NCBI GenBank assembly: GCA_023443225.1
Contig: JAEZVF010000054.1
Coordinates: 62,001-126,000 of the forward strand
Direction of reading: 5' to 3'
Length of the DNA stretch: 64,000 nucleotides
Origin: Bacillota bacterium
Lineage (GTDB): Bacteria > Bacillota > Clostridia > Lachnospirales > Lachnospiraceae
Position numbers and translations under genes: made by a program. This document shows, in pieces, positions 54,044-63,226 of this stretch. Under the pieces are notes generated by a model, which saw only the letters and a list, made by a program, of their open reading frames with translations, searched no databases and was not told where the DNA came from. Positions within the stretch are counted from its first letter, which is position 1; every line of letters starts with the position of its first letter.

Positions 54044-54985
54044 TTATTTAGTTCCGATACAGGAGGTAATCAACGTTAGATTACCTTCTATATTATAATT
54101 TCCGTAACCAGCAGGCAGAATAAAATGATCCCCTTTCTGTATGCTTATTGCATCAATAACTCCGCTGCCTTCAATGACACTAATGATAGTAAATGGTTCC
54201 GTTTGAGAAAATTCCTGTTTACCATGAATCATAATTTTAGAAACAGTATAAAATGGACAGGTAACTAATTCTTCGATTTTTCCATTGTCTAAATTAATCT
54301 CATTGCGATCCACCTGTGTTTCTACATGTGGAGATTGAATAACATCGATACTTTTATCAATGTGGAGCTCACGAGGCTTTCCATCCGATAGTCTGTCATA
54401 ATCGTAAAGTCGATACGTAATATCACTATTCTGTTGTGTTTCTAATATCATGGTGCCTGCCTTAATCGCATGAACCGTCCCTGGATTAATCTGAAAAAAA
54501 TCTCCCTTTTGTATGGAGATTACTCGAATCAGCTCGTCCCATTTGTGTTCTGCAATCATCTCCTTTAAATCTTCTTTATCCTTAGCATTATGGCCAATCA
54601 CAATCTGGGCATCTTCCTTGCAATCTAGGATATACCAGCACTCTGTTTTACCTAGTGATCCGTTTTCAAATTCATGTGCATAGGCATCGTCTGGATGAAC
54701 CTGTATGCTTAAATCTTCCTTTGCATCTATAATCTTAATGAGAAGTGGGAATGTTTCGCCTTCCAATCCTCCAAACAACTCTCTGTGATTATCCCATAAA
54801 CTACTTAGTGTGATTCCCTTATATTCTCCATTCTTAACAAGGCAATCACCATTCTTATGTGCACTGACTGCCCAACATTCTCCAGTATGATTACTTGGTA
54901 GTTCATACCCAAAGTCTGTATTCAGGCGATTACCGCCCCAAATCATTTCTTTAAAGACCGGTTCTAAAAATAAAATGTCTTTCAT
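54044..54985 (-). CDS. manA: Mannose-6-phosphate isomerase, class I
   Basis: A 313-residue cupin-type zinc enzyme interconverting mannose 6-phosphate and fructose 6-phosphate. The EPVFKEMIWGGNRLNTDFGYE start, LSIQVHPDDAYAHEFENGSLGKTECWYIL near residue 93 (metal ligands His, Glu), and PGTVHAIKAGTMILETQQNSDITYRLYDYDR near 168 define the class I family. It links mannose or mannan use with glycolysis and supplies GDP-mannose precursors. ATG at 54985 follows AGGAGG. It may be co-transcribed with the YesL and glgB genes downstream. Confidence 0.95.
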   Translation of the reverse strand: MKDILFLEPVFKEMIWGGNRLNTDFGYELPSNHTGECWAVSAHKNGDCLVKNGEYKGITLSSLWDNHRELFGGLEGETFPLLIKIIDAKEDLSIQVHPDDAYAHEFENGSLGKTECWYILDCKEDAQIVIGHNAKDKEDLKEMIAEHKWDELIRVISIQKGDFFQINPGTVHAIKAGTMILETQQNSDITYRLYDYDRLSDGKPRELHIDKSIDVIQSPHVETQVDRNEINLDNGKIEELVTCPFYTVSKIMIHGKQEFSQTEPFTIISVIEGSGVIDAISIQKGDHFILPAGYGNYNIEGNLTLITSCIGTK

Positions 54986-55292
54986 TTACTGCCTCCTAAA
55001 TCTTTTCGCATTACTATTTATACAATCATATTAATTCATTGATTACATAGTATCATATATTTTGTTATTTCTAAAGAGAAAATTACTACCTCCTGCAGCG
55101 TATTTTAATATACCAATCTTAGAAAAGGATATGCTGTATATAATGGCATTCACAAGAAAATGCAACTATATTTATTCATAATCTTCATATATATTTTCCA
55201 ATATATATTCAAATTACTTTCTGATTATATCATAATTATGCTGATTAATCATTATATTTTGTAATGTTTGGAAAAAGTCTTTAAAAGGATAA
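54986..55292. other. Intergenic, nothing recognised
   Basis: AT-rich upstream region of manA. I see no RNA gene, no long inverted repeat and no conserved operator, only scattered short A/T runs. Confidence 0.4.
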
Positions 55293-55348
55293 AAATTGGG
55301 ACAGCCACATACATCAGGTTATACTAACCTTAATTTTGTGGCTATCCC
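55293..55348 (-). terminator. Terminator of the YcdB/SLH gene
   Basis: Twelve-base stem GGGACAGCCACA (55298-55309) / TGTGGCTATCCC (55337-55348), one G-U, with an inner GGTTA/TAACC hairpin and T-rich sequence on the minus strand. Confidence 0.88.
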
Positions 55349-55373
55349 CGCAATTGTTATTGATAAGAGAATG

Positions 55374-57662
55374 TTATCTTTCAGATAGCATCGCTAGAAT
55401 CATGTCCGCTGCTTCTGCCCGTGTTAAGTTCCGGGTTGGTTCGAATTCGTTGTCCTTATTGCATGTTAACAGCTTTAATCCTACTGCCAACGCTGCATAT
55501 CCGCTATTATCTTCTGAAATTTTGTCTTTATCTGCAAAGCTTATTTGAAACACCGACTTCATTTTTGCGACCTTATTATATCCCATTAATTGAATCGCAG
55601 TCTTTGCAGATTCCATCCTGCTTATGGCAGAATTACTTTCTTTTAGCTTACTTTCGTTGTTATTGTCATAAAAACTAGCAAGGTTAAAGAACTCATTCAA
55701 CTCTCTTCCCATTATCTCCTTGTCTGGTAAGAATTGACCACCTTTAAAGCCAATTCCGATATCTGCTAGCAACCTGATGTTACGAGCAGATTCATGTCCT
55801 TTAATGTCACTATAAGAATACACTTTTTCGCTTTTCTTATATTCTTCTCCATCATAATTTAACTGTTTTCCGGTAAACGGAGAAATCAAAGCCGGATACA
55901 TATCTACTCTGTAAACTAGTCTCACTTCAGATTCTTGTGAATAAGAACTAGGATAGAGCATTGCATCCATTGAAACAATTGCTTCCTTTGCAGTAGCAAC
56001 ATCACTTAAGGTGTGGATGTTATTTATCTCATATACTTTATCAAATCCCTCATTTGCTATATAGCAATCAAATGCTTTATCTGCTGATATAATATTCTTT
56101 GGTGATTCGAACGTAATTTGATTATTCCAATTGTAGGAATAAGAATAAATCTTCCCTGTAACACCATCTACTGACCCACGTATGAAATTTGAACTATAAT
56201 TTATTCCCTCATTTACTCGATCATATTGGTAGTTATAGCCACCAAATACCTCTTTCATATCTCTATAAGCAATAACATAAGAGCCACGATTCTCTGCTAG
56301 TACAGTATTCTTAAACAAATCAGGTATCTGTGATTTTGCAAAATTTTCAAATATCGTCTGTCCTTCTTTTTGAGTATATTTTACCTTAACCGAACTTAAC
56401 TCCTTCTCATTCATGTTATATAGATCTTTTACACTCGATTCAAAGGATAACAGCTTTCCAGTTTCTGCATCTACAGTGGCATAAGCATAAGCACGATAGT
56501 AATCATTACTGCTAAAATCAACTTCTCGAGGATCGGACATCGTTATATTCCATGCATACTTTTCTTTCCCATCATTTGTAACATCATCCCATCTTTTCTG
56601 CAAGGAAGCATTTGTTAGTGATAATTTTTTATCCAGTAGTAGGATACGATTATCGGTTATTGCCTTTATTGCATCTTCTTTGCTGATGATTCCTGTTAGT
56701 TTTTCTATTTCTGTTATTTCTACATTTGTTAATCCGCCACTACCACGGCTAGCTGTATCTAATGCGCTAGCTTCTTTATTATAACCAGCAAACTCATCCA
56801 CCCACTCATTTTGTGTTTTATATACTTCTCCTGTCATGGCATCGATCGATATATAAGGAAGATCTGGAGAATAAACTAAAAAAGCATTTATTTTTGTTTT
56901 TCCATTACTATCTGTTGTATATGCATTTTCATAGGATAATTTCATCTTTAAAGCTTTTCTCATTTTATCAGCAGCTTCTTGTTTCGACACCTTTGCTTTA
57001 GAAGAAGGAAGTTTTTTATCATACAACCAGCTGGAGTTATAAGATACTACCTTGCCAGTTTCATAATTAACACCCACGAAAATCGTATTGTCCGGCATTT
57101 TAACGCCATTTTCTACCCTTTGAAACTTATATTGGTACTGTCCACTATAAACGCCTTGTGTTTCTACTCCTGTATATTCAACATTCTTATAAATATCGGG
57201 TGCAATTTTCTTAATGAAATCACTGGCTGTTGATACCAGTTCTTCTTGCAAGTATTCCGGTTTATAAAATCCATTCTGATATTCGTAAACAGTATAATAT
57301 AACAAATTACCCTTATCGTCTGCCCGTGCATAGATTTCTTTTTGGTAATTCTTATCTCTCCAGATTAAAGTCCAACTACCTGTGGCATAAGAACTGGCTG
57401 AATTGTAATAGTAATCAAATTCTGTTAATTCCTTCGGAATCGAAATCTTTGATTTTACTAATTTAACAATGCCTTCCAACCCTTCCTTCGTCAGTTCCGA
57501 ATTGGTGATGGCAGAGCCAGTTACTACGGTACCCGATGCCTTTGTAGTTTCTGCCTTTGTAGTTTCTGCTTTTGTGAATTCAGAAGCAATCGCTGTTAAC
57601 GGCAAACTGCTAGCCATAATACAGCCCATCAATGCCGCCGAAATAAGTCTTTTTTTAATCAT
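55374..57662 (-). CDS. Secreted YcdB/YcdC-repeat protein with SLH-type C-terminus
   Basis: A 762-residue secreted protein. A signal peptide spans residues 1-27 (ending LTAIASEF), then a short KAETTKAETTKA repeat. Two large YcdB/YcdC-PepSY-like units occupy about 60-300 and 310-600, each with recurrent patterns of the form VDAxTGKxxSxxS or GxVxSYSYNW. The C-terminus (about 635-762) carries SLH-like segments ending EFEPTRNLTRAEAADMILAML, suited to anchoring at the cell wall. PepSY/YcdB units are thought to inhibit or chaperone proteases; what this protein holds is unknown. ATG follows AGGAGG. Confidence 0.82.
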   Translation of the reverse strand: MIKKRLISAALMGCIMASSLPLTAIASEFTKAETTKAETTKASGTVVTGSAITNSELTKEGLEGIVKLVKSKISIPKELTEFDYYYNSASSYATGSWTLIWRDKNYQKEIYARADDKGNLLYYTVYEYQNGFYKPEYLQEELVSTASDFIKKIAPDIYKNVEYTGVETQGVYSGQYQYKFQRVENGVKMPDNTIFVGVNYETGKVVSYNSSWLYDKKLPSSKAKVSKQEAADKMRKALKMKLSYENAYTTDSNGKTKINAFLVYSPDLPYISIDAMTGEVYKTQNEWVDEFAGYNKEASALDTASRGSGGLTNVEITEIEKLTGIISKEDAIKAITDNRILLLDKKLSLTNASLQKRWDDVTNDGKEKYAWNITMSDPREVDFSSNDYYRAYAYATVDAETGKLLSFESSVKDLYNMNEKELSSVKVKYTQKEGQTIFENFAKSQIPDLFKNTVLAENRGSYVIAYRDMKEVFGGYNYQYDRVNEGINYSSNFIRGSVDGVTGKIYSYSYNWNNQITFESPKNIISADKAFDCYIANEGFDKVYEINNIHTLSDVATAKEAIVSMDAMLYPSSYSQESEVRLVYRVDMYPALISPFTGKQLNYDGEEYKKSEKVYSYSDIKGHESARNIRLLADIGIGFKGGQFLPDKEIMGRELNEFFNLASFYDNNNESKLKESNSAISRMESAKTAIQLMGYNKVAKMKSVFQISFADKDKISEDNSGYAALAVGLKLLTCNKDNEFEPTRNLTRAEAADMILAMLSER

Positions 57663-57783
57663 CTTAATTCCTCCTTATAAAGTAAATATATTTAATGCTC
57701 CTTTAATGCACTGTTGATTAGACGATGCAATATATGGTTTAGTTCCATAAATTTACCTATAATTATTATAGTAATTATTATTA

Positions 57784-57812
57784 TTGCTTAATTATTAAAA
57801 GTGTACTATGAT
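57784..57812 (+). promoter_or_regulatory. Promoter of azlCD
   Basis: TTGCTT (57784-57789), 17 bases, TATGAT (57807-57812), 36 bases before the azlC start. Confidence 0.6.
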
Positions 57813-57847
57813 AATAGAATATGTTTTTTACTAGAGGAGAATTAATC

Positions 57848-58552
57848 ATGAATCAAAAAACAAAAGCACTAAAAGCTGCTTTCCCACATACAATTCCTGT
57901 TTTTACGGGATACATCGTACTAGGCATGGCTTACGGAATATTAATGAATAGCAAAGGTTATTCGCTTCTTTGGGTTACACTAACCAGCACCTTCATATTT
58001 GCAGGTTCCATGCAATTTTTCTCGGTAAGCTTACTAGCAGCAGGCTTTCAACCCTTATATGCCTGCCTCATGACCCTTATGGTAAATGCCCGTCACCTGT
58101 TCTATGGTATATCTATGTTAACAAAATTCAAAGGGACGGGAAATAAAAAACCTTATTTGATTTTTGGCTTAACGGATGAAACCTTTTCGATTCTATGTTC
58201 TACAGAGCCACCAGAAGAAATTGATAAAGACTGGTTTATGTTTTTTATCACCTTGCTTGATCATATTTATTGGATAACTGGTTCTGTTCTAGGTAGTTAC
58301 ATAGGCAACATGATCCATTTCAATACAAAAGGAATTGATTTTGTACTTACCGCATTTTTTGTAGTGACCTTTATCAACCAGTGGAAGGGGACAAAAAATC
58401 ACCTTCCGGTAATCATCGGTGTTGCTGCTTCTATCCTATGTAGATTATTCTTTGGTGCATCGAACTTTATCATTCCATCCATGATTTGCATCCTGCTATT
58501 AGTAACCATTTTACGTAAAACGATTGAATCGAGGGAAACGCCATGCAATTAA
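57848..58552 (+). CDS. azlC: AzlC-family branched-chain amino acid exporter subunit
   Basis: A 234-residue membrane protein with about six membrane segments. The start MNQKTKALKAAFPHTIPVFTGYIVLGMAYGIL and the internal FIFAGSMQFFSVSLLAAG and NARHLFYGISML motifs are typical of AzlC. AzlC with AzlD exports branched-chain amino acids or their toxic analogues. ATG at 57848 follows GAGGAG; the frame is open to 57821 but without a ribosome-binding site. It overlaps azlD by ten bases. Confidence 0.94.
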   Translation: MNQKTKALKAAFPHTIPVFTGYIVLGMAYGILMNSKGYSLLWVTLTSTFIFAGSMQFFSVSLLAAGFQPLYACLMTLMVNARHLFYGISMLTKFKGTGNKKPYLIFGLTDETFSILCSTEPPEEIDKDWFMFFITLLDHIYWITGSVLGSYIGNMIHFNTKGIDFVLTAFFVVTFINQWKGTKNHLPVIIGVAASILCRLFFGASNFIIPSMICILLLVTILRKTIESRETPCN

Positions 58553-58875
58553 CGACAACCCAATCCATACTTTTTTTCGGTATCATATCTATTACCACAA
58601 TTATAATACGTTTTATACCATTTATTCTATTTCCAGATAATAAAAGAACTCCAAACTACATCCTATATCTAGGAAAAGTATTGCCATATACCACAATCGG
58701 AATGTTAGTTATTTATTGTTTAAAAGAGTTATCCTTTACTAATTTTCCATTTGGCTTACCGGAAATAATTTCTATACTTGTAATTATCGCACTTCATCTA
58801 TGGAAAAGCAATACTTTTTTAAGTATCGGCGCTGGCACTGTATTGTATATGGTTTTAGTCCAATATGTATTTTAA
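58543..58875 (+). CDS. azlD: AzlD-family branched-chain amino acid exporter subunit
   Basis: A 110-residue membrane protein with four membrane segments: residues about 9-27, 41-62, 68-84 and 90-106. The FGIISITTIIIRFIPFILFPD and LGKVLPYTTIGMLVIYCLKEL segments are typical of AzlD. It completes the exporter with AzlC; the ATG lies inside the end of azlC, so translation is coupled. Confidence 0.93.
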   Translation: MQLTTTQSILFFGIISITTIIIRFIPFILFPDNKRTPNYILYLGKVLPYTTIGMLVIYCLKELSFTNFPFGLPEIISILVIIALHLWKSNTFLSIGAGTVLYMVLVQYVF

Positions 58876-58895
58876 ACACAATGGAAATCAACAAA

Positions 58896-58945
58896 AGCAT
58901 GGCACTGTGTATCCAAAACGGATATTCTGTGCCATGCTCCTTTTT
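58896..58945. terminator. Terminator after azlD
   Basis: Stem AGCATGGCAC (58896-58905) / GTGCCATGCT (58929-58938) with inner TATCC/GGATA, followed by CCTTTTTG. It separates azlD from the convergent DUF1015 gene. Confidence 0.9.
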
Positions 58946-58963
58946 GTCTTTATAGGTATTGGA

Positions 58964-60205
58964 CTATGATAATTTATGAATAAATAGTCCGCTTCTTAAT
59001 TTTGGTTCAAACCAGGTGGATTTTGGGGGCATCAATTTGCCTGCATCGGATACTGCAAAAAGCTCTGTTATACCGGTCGGATACATAGAGAAAGCAACGG
59101 TCATATCTTCGGACACTCTTTTCTCTAGTTCTCCTAATCCACGAATACCACCAATAAAGTCAATTCGTTTATCAATGCGGGGATCCCCAATTCCAAGTAC
59201 TGGATTAAGCAGGTGATTCTGCAAAATTGAAACATCCAGTGCTTCAACCGGATCACTGGTATTTAGCAATTCTTTCTTAGCTGTCAGCTTGTACCAGTTA
59301 TGATTCAAGTACATTCCGAAACACCCTTTACTTTCAGGTGCATAAGCCTTGTTGCCACAAGCTTCAATCGTAAATTCCTTTGCTATCTTCTCCAGATATT
59401 CCTCTGTGCTATAACCGTTTAAATCTTTTACTACCCGGTTATATGGCATAATCATTAATTGATCTTCGGGAAATAATACAGAAAGGAAGTAGTTGAATTC
59501 TTCTGTTCCTTCGTACTCTGGATTTTCATTTCTTCTTTTTAACCCAACCTTAACAGCCGATGCAGCTCTATGATGGCCATCTGCTATATAAATGCTTTTA
59601 ATCATAGAAAAAGCATTTTGTATCTTAGTAATTTTATCCGTGTCGCTAATCCTCCATACATTATGTACAACTCCATCTGGAGCAGTAAATCCGTATAATG
59701 TATCTGATTGTTTTACCTCATTTATTACCTGACTTATGCTGAGGTTGGAACGATATGCTAAGAATATGGGGCCAGTTTGTGCATCGCAGGTGTCCACATG
59801 ACGTATACGGTCCAGTTCCTTATCTTCTCTTGTATTTTCATGTTTCTTAATTGTATTATTCATATAATCATCAATCGAGGAGCAGGCAACCAATCCTGTT
59901 TGTGATCTTCCATCCATAATAAGTTCGTATACATAATAGCATTCTGTGGAATCTTCCTCAAAAGTTCCATCAGCTATCATGCTATCCAGCAATTCTTTTG
60001 CCTTTGCATAAACTTTGTCATCATAAGTATCAACACTGTCATCAAATTGGGTTTCTGCCCTGTCAATCTTTAAAAAAGAGTAAGGTTCTTTTTTTACCTC
60101 TTCTGTTGCTTCCTTACGGTTATATACATCGTAAGGTAGTGCAGCCACTCTGTCTGCTACCCCTTTATTTGGTCTGATACATTGAAACGGTTTCACGTCT
60201 GCCAT
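58964..60205 (-). CDS. DUF1015 family protein
   Basis: A 413-residue protein of the DUF1015 family. The hallmark ADVKPFQCIRPNKGVADRVAALPYDVYNRKEA start, HVDTCDAQTGPIFLAYRS near residue 140 and IADGHHRAASAVKVG near 205 are visible. The biochemical function is uncertain; the family often neighbours serA and serC in clostridia, as here, and has been suggested to act in serine metabolism. ATG at 60205 follows GGAGGAGG. It is on the same strand as serC-serA but after the serA terminator. Confidence 0.9.
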   Translation of the reverse strand: MADVKPFQCIRPNKGVADRVAALPYDVYNRKEATEEVKKEPYSFLKIDRAETQFDDSVDTYDDKVYAKAKELLDSMIADGTFEEDSTECYYVYELIMDGRSQTGLVACSSIDDYMNNTIKKHENTREDKELDRIRHVDTCDAQTGPIFLAYRSNLSISQVINEVKQSDTLYGFTAPDGVVHNVWRISDTDKITKIQNAFSMIKSIYIADGHHRAASAVKVGLKRRNENPEYEGTEEFNYFLSVLFPEDQLMIMPYNRVVKDLNGYSTEEYLEKIAKEFTIEACGNKAYAPESKGCFGMYLNHNWYKLTAKKELLNTSDPVEALDVSILQNHLLNPVLGIGDPRIDKRIDFIGGIRGLGELEKRVSEDMTVAFSMYPTGITELFAVSDAGKLMPPKSTWFEPKLRSGLFIHKLS

Positions 60206-60372
60206 AAAATATCCTCCTCCGTTAACTACATTAACCTTATCTTATCACTTGTATTTTATCAATATCACTGTATATAATTATAATGAATCTACGGCAAAAT
60301 GCAAGTATACCTAAGATACTGCTCATAAATAAGTATAACACAAATAAATAGCTCTACTGCACATTTTTTAAA

Positions 60373-60696
60373 CTATCGATGATCCCAGCTCTGTAATTCT
60401 AGAATGTTCCCCTCAATGTCTGTGGCATACACAAAGGTTGCATTACGACCATCCTCATATTCCGCATGTACTAATTCGCCAACTATTCCACCACCTTTAG
60501 CAAGAACCTTTTCAAGAGTTTCAGACACATTATCCACTTCAAAAGCAAGGTGTGCAATACCAAATGTGTTTATCCGATGAGTGAAATCACCTTCCTTTTG
60601 ATCATAAGAGAATATCTCAATTGTTGGATGATTTTTATCATATCCAGGCAAAACCAAGTGTTCACCCACAATATGGGCATTGGGAATTCCAGTCAT
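60373..60696 (-). pseudogene. N-terminally truncated VOC/glyoxalase-family remnant
   Basis: A 107-residue frame covers only the second half of a vicinal-oxygen-chelate protein (HLAFEVDNVSETLEKVLAKGG and a final ILELQSW metal-ligand strand). Seven codons upstream of the ATG are CGEWIDK in frame, which read like a natural continuation, but a TAG at 60718-60720 stops the frame. The first beta-alpha-beta unit with its metal ligands is missing. It lies directly after the serA terminator. Most likely a decayed gene. Confidence 0.75.
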
Positions 60697-60741
60697 CTTA
60701 TCAATCCACTCTCCGCACTACATTTTTATTACTATCCTGAT

Positions 60742-60789
60742 AAAAAAGCATGAAGAATACTAGATTGTTAAATCTACTTCTTCATGCTT
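60742..60789 (-). terminator. serA terminator
   Basis: Twelve-base stem AAGCATGAAGAA (60746-60757) / TTCTTCATGCTT (60778-60789), inner GATT/AATC pairs, T-run on the minus strand, 50 bases after the serA stop. Confidence 0.93.
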
Positions 60790-60837
60790 ATTTCTTGTTT
60801 TATCAAAAGATTAAGGCAAAGTATCCTTTCTTAGAAA

Positions 60838-61998
60838 TTACAGTACTCTTACCTTTAAAACACCATTGATAGCTGTTAATCTATCAACTAATGCTTCTGC
60901 GTTTTCATCATCAATATCGATTACAGTATATGCATAATCACCTTTACTCTTATTAATCATATTGGAGATATTAATATTAGAGGAAGCGCATATGCCGGTA
61001 AATTGCGTTAGCATATTTGGAATATTCTTATGATTAATTGTAATACGTCTCTTTGAATCACAGATTCCCGCATCACAATTCGGATAATTAACCGAATTCT
61101 TAATATTACCATTCTCCATATAGTCCATAATCTCTTTTACTGCCATAACAGCACAATTATCTTCTGATTCTTCCGTGGAAGCACCCAGATGAGGAATTGC
61201 AATAGCACCTTCCATTCCAGCTGATTTTGCATTAGGGAAATCTGTAACATAACGATGTACCTTGCCTGATTTTAAAGCTTCGGCGATATCATCATCGTTC
61301 ACCAGAAGATCTCTTGCAAAGTTCAAAATGACTACGTCATCCTTCATCATTGCAATGGTATCCTTATTAATCATTTGCTTGGTATCGTCTAACAAAGGAA
61401 CATGTACCGTAATATAATCACAAGTTTTATAGATTTCTTCTTTTGTTTTACAGTAAATTATGTCTCTTGATAGATCCCATGCATGCTTTACAGATAAATA
61501 TGGATCACATCCATACACTTCCATACCAAGGCGTTTTGCTGCATTGGCTACTAATACACCAATAGCGCCAAGTCCGATAACACCTAATTTCTTACCTGCA
61601 ATTTCTTTTCCAGCAAATTTAGCTTTTCCTTTTTCGACTAATTTTGCAACATTCTCATCTTCTTTTACTGTTTGAACCCAATTAATACCTCCAACAATAT
61701 CACGGGAAGCAAGCATTAATCCTGCAACTACTAATTCTTTAACACCATTTGCATTGGCACCAGGAGTATTAAAAACAACGATACCTTTTTCAGCACATTT
61801 ATCAATGGGAATATTATTCACACCTGCTCCTGCCCTAGCAATGGCTTTCAAATCGGAAGATAATTCCATCTCATGCATAGATGCACTACGAACTAATACT
61901 GCATCTGCCTGTTCAATAGAATCTACTTTTGCATATGTATCTGTAAATAAATCCAGTCCGATAGCAGCGATTGGATTAAGACAATTATATTTTATCAT
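60838..61998 (-). CDS. serA: Phosphoglycerate dehydrogenase with ACT domain
   Basis: A 386-residue NAD enzyme for the first step of serine synthesis. GKKLGVIGLGAIGVLVANAAKRLGMEVYGCDPY near residue 136 is the NAD loop; NFARDLLVN (catalytic Arg) and PHLGASTEESEDN (catalytic His) follow; an ACT-type regulatory domain lies after about 315. The usual DVFxxEP stretch reads TDFPNAKSAG, so the conserved Glu of the R-E-H triad is not at its usual place. It follows serC, with a terminator after it. No serB phosphatase gene is in the window. Confidence 0.93.
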   Translation of the reverse strand: MIKYNCLNPIAAIGLDLFTDTYAKVDSIEQADAVLVRSASMHEMELSSDLKAIARAGAGVNNIPIDKCAEKGIVVFNTPGANANGVKELVVAGLMLASRDIVGGINWVQTVKEDENVAKLVEKGKAKFAGKEIAGKKLGVIGLGAIGVLVANAAKRLGMEVYGCDPYLSVKHAWDLSRDIIYCKTKEEIYKTCDYITVHVPLLDDTKQMINKDTIAMMKDDVVILNFARDLLVNDDDIAEALKSGKVHRYVTDFPNAKSAGMEGAIAIPHLGASTEESEDNCAVMAVKEIMDYMENGNIKNSVNYPNCDAGICDSKRRITINHKNIPNMLTQFTGICASSNINISNMINKSKGDYAYTVIDIDDENAEALVDRLTAINGVLKVRVL

Positions 61999-62027
61999 AA
62001 TGACACACCTTTCGTATGATGAACCTA

Positions 62028-63113
62028 TTATTTTGTATTTTCTGCTTCGAATTTCTTCATAAACTCAACTAATTTTTGTACACCTTCGATTGGCATAGCA
62101 TTATAGATACTAGCTCTCATGCCACCAACACTTCTATGACCCTTTAGGTTTTCGAAACCGGCAGCTTTCGCTTCTTTTACGAATTTAGCATCTAACTCTT
62201 CATTTCCAGTTACAAAAGGTACGTTCATTAAGGAACGATCTTCTTTTGCTACTGTACCCTGAAACATTTTACTCTGATCTAAGAAATCATAAAGTACGGC
62301 TGCTTTCTTTTCATTGATTTCTTTCATGGCTTTTAAACCGCCCTGATTCTTAATCCATTTAAATACTTTACCACAAATATAAATTCCATATGCAGGCGGT
62401 GTATTATATAAGGATTCATTGTCAGCATGAATCTTGTATTTTAACATGGTTGGAGTTCCTGGCAAAGTATCTTCTGTAATTAAATCTTCTCTCATGATAA
62501 CAATTACTACACCTGCAGGGCCAATGTTTTTCTGAACGCCACCATAAATCACGCCATACTTTGATACGTCTACTGGTTCTGATAAGAAGCAGGAAGAAAC
62601 GTCAGCAACTAAAGTCTTGCCTTTTGTATTAGGCAGTTGTTTGAACTTCGTACCATATATTGTATTGTTTTCACAAATATAAACATAGTCTGCATCGTCA
62701 CTAATTGGAAGGTCAGAACAATCCGGAATATAAGAGAAGGTCTTATCTGCAGATGATGCAATTGCATTTGCTTTACCGTAAATTTGCGCTTCCTGATAAG
62801 CTTTTTTTGCCCATTGTCCAGTTATGATATAATCGGCAACTTTATTTTTCATTAAATTCATAGGAATCATTGCAAATTGCTGTGAAGCACCACCCTGTAA
62901 AAAAAGCACCTTATAATTATCCGGTATCTGCATTAAATCTCTTAAATCCTGTTCAGCATCTTTGATAATAGTTTCATATGCTTTCGATCTATGACTCATC
63001 TCCATAACTGACATTCCGGTACCTTTGTAATCCAGCATTTCAGCTGCTGCTTCTTTTAATACTTCCTCTGGCAATACAGCTGGACCTGCAGAAAAATTAT
63101 AAATTCTTCCCAC
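62028..63113 (-). CDS. serC: Phosphoserine aminotransferase
   Basis: A 361-residue PLP enzyme for the second step of serine synthesis. It starts MGRIYNFSAGPAVLPEEVL and has the glycine loop LFLQGGASQQFAMIPMNL and PLP lysine in YGGVQKNIGPAGVVIV near residue 194; it ends MRASIYNAMPIEGVQKLVEFM. The start is GTG at 63113 after AAGGAGG. It begins a serC-serA operon with a strong promoter at 63170-63198. Confidence 0.97.
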   Translation of the reverse strand: MGRIYNFSAGPAVLPEEVLKEAAAEMLDYKGTGMSVMEMSHRSKAYETIIKDAEQDLRDLMQIPDNYKVLFLQGGASQQFAMIPMNLMKNKVADYIITGQWAKKAYQEAQIYGKANAIASSADKTFSYIPDCSDLPISDDADYVYICENNTIYGTKFKQLPNTKGKTLVADVSSCFLSEPVDVSKYGVIYGGVQKNIGPAGVVIVIMREDLITEDTLPGTPTMLKYKIHADNESLYNTPPAYGIYICGKVFKWIKNQGGLKAMKEINEKKAAVLYDFLDQSKMFQGTVAKEDRSLMNVPFVTGNEELDAKFVKEAKAAGFENLKGHRSVGGMRASIYNAMPIEGVQKLVEFMKKFEAENTK

Positions 63114-63169
63114 TCTTATATCCTCCTTAATACTATCTAATTTTTTACTTGACCACTTTAATCTATTAC

Positions 63170-63198
63170 ATTATAAAACTTAGTTAATTTATAGTCAA
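63170..63198 (-). promoter_or_regulatory. serC-serA promoter
   Basis: On the minus strand TTGACT (63193-63198), exactly 17 bases, TATAAT (63170-63175), about 57 bases before serC. One mismatch to consensus in total. Confidence 0.85.
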
Positions 63199-63226
63199 TC
63201 CCTTTTTGTCTATCTTATTACATATA

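Noticed and set aside
57540..57585. Tandem repeat in the YcdB/SLH gene as a possible phase-variable tract
   Set aside because: There are only two to three imperfect KAETT units; the repeat unit is a multiple of three bases, so slippage would not switch the frame.
63114..63226. T-box or other riboswitch upstream of serC
   Set aside because: The leader is only about 50 bases after the promoter and contains no specifier loop or T-box core.
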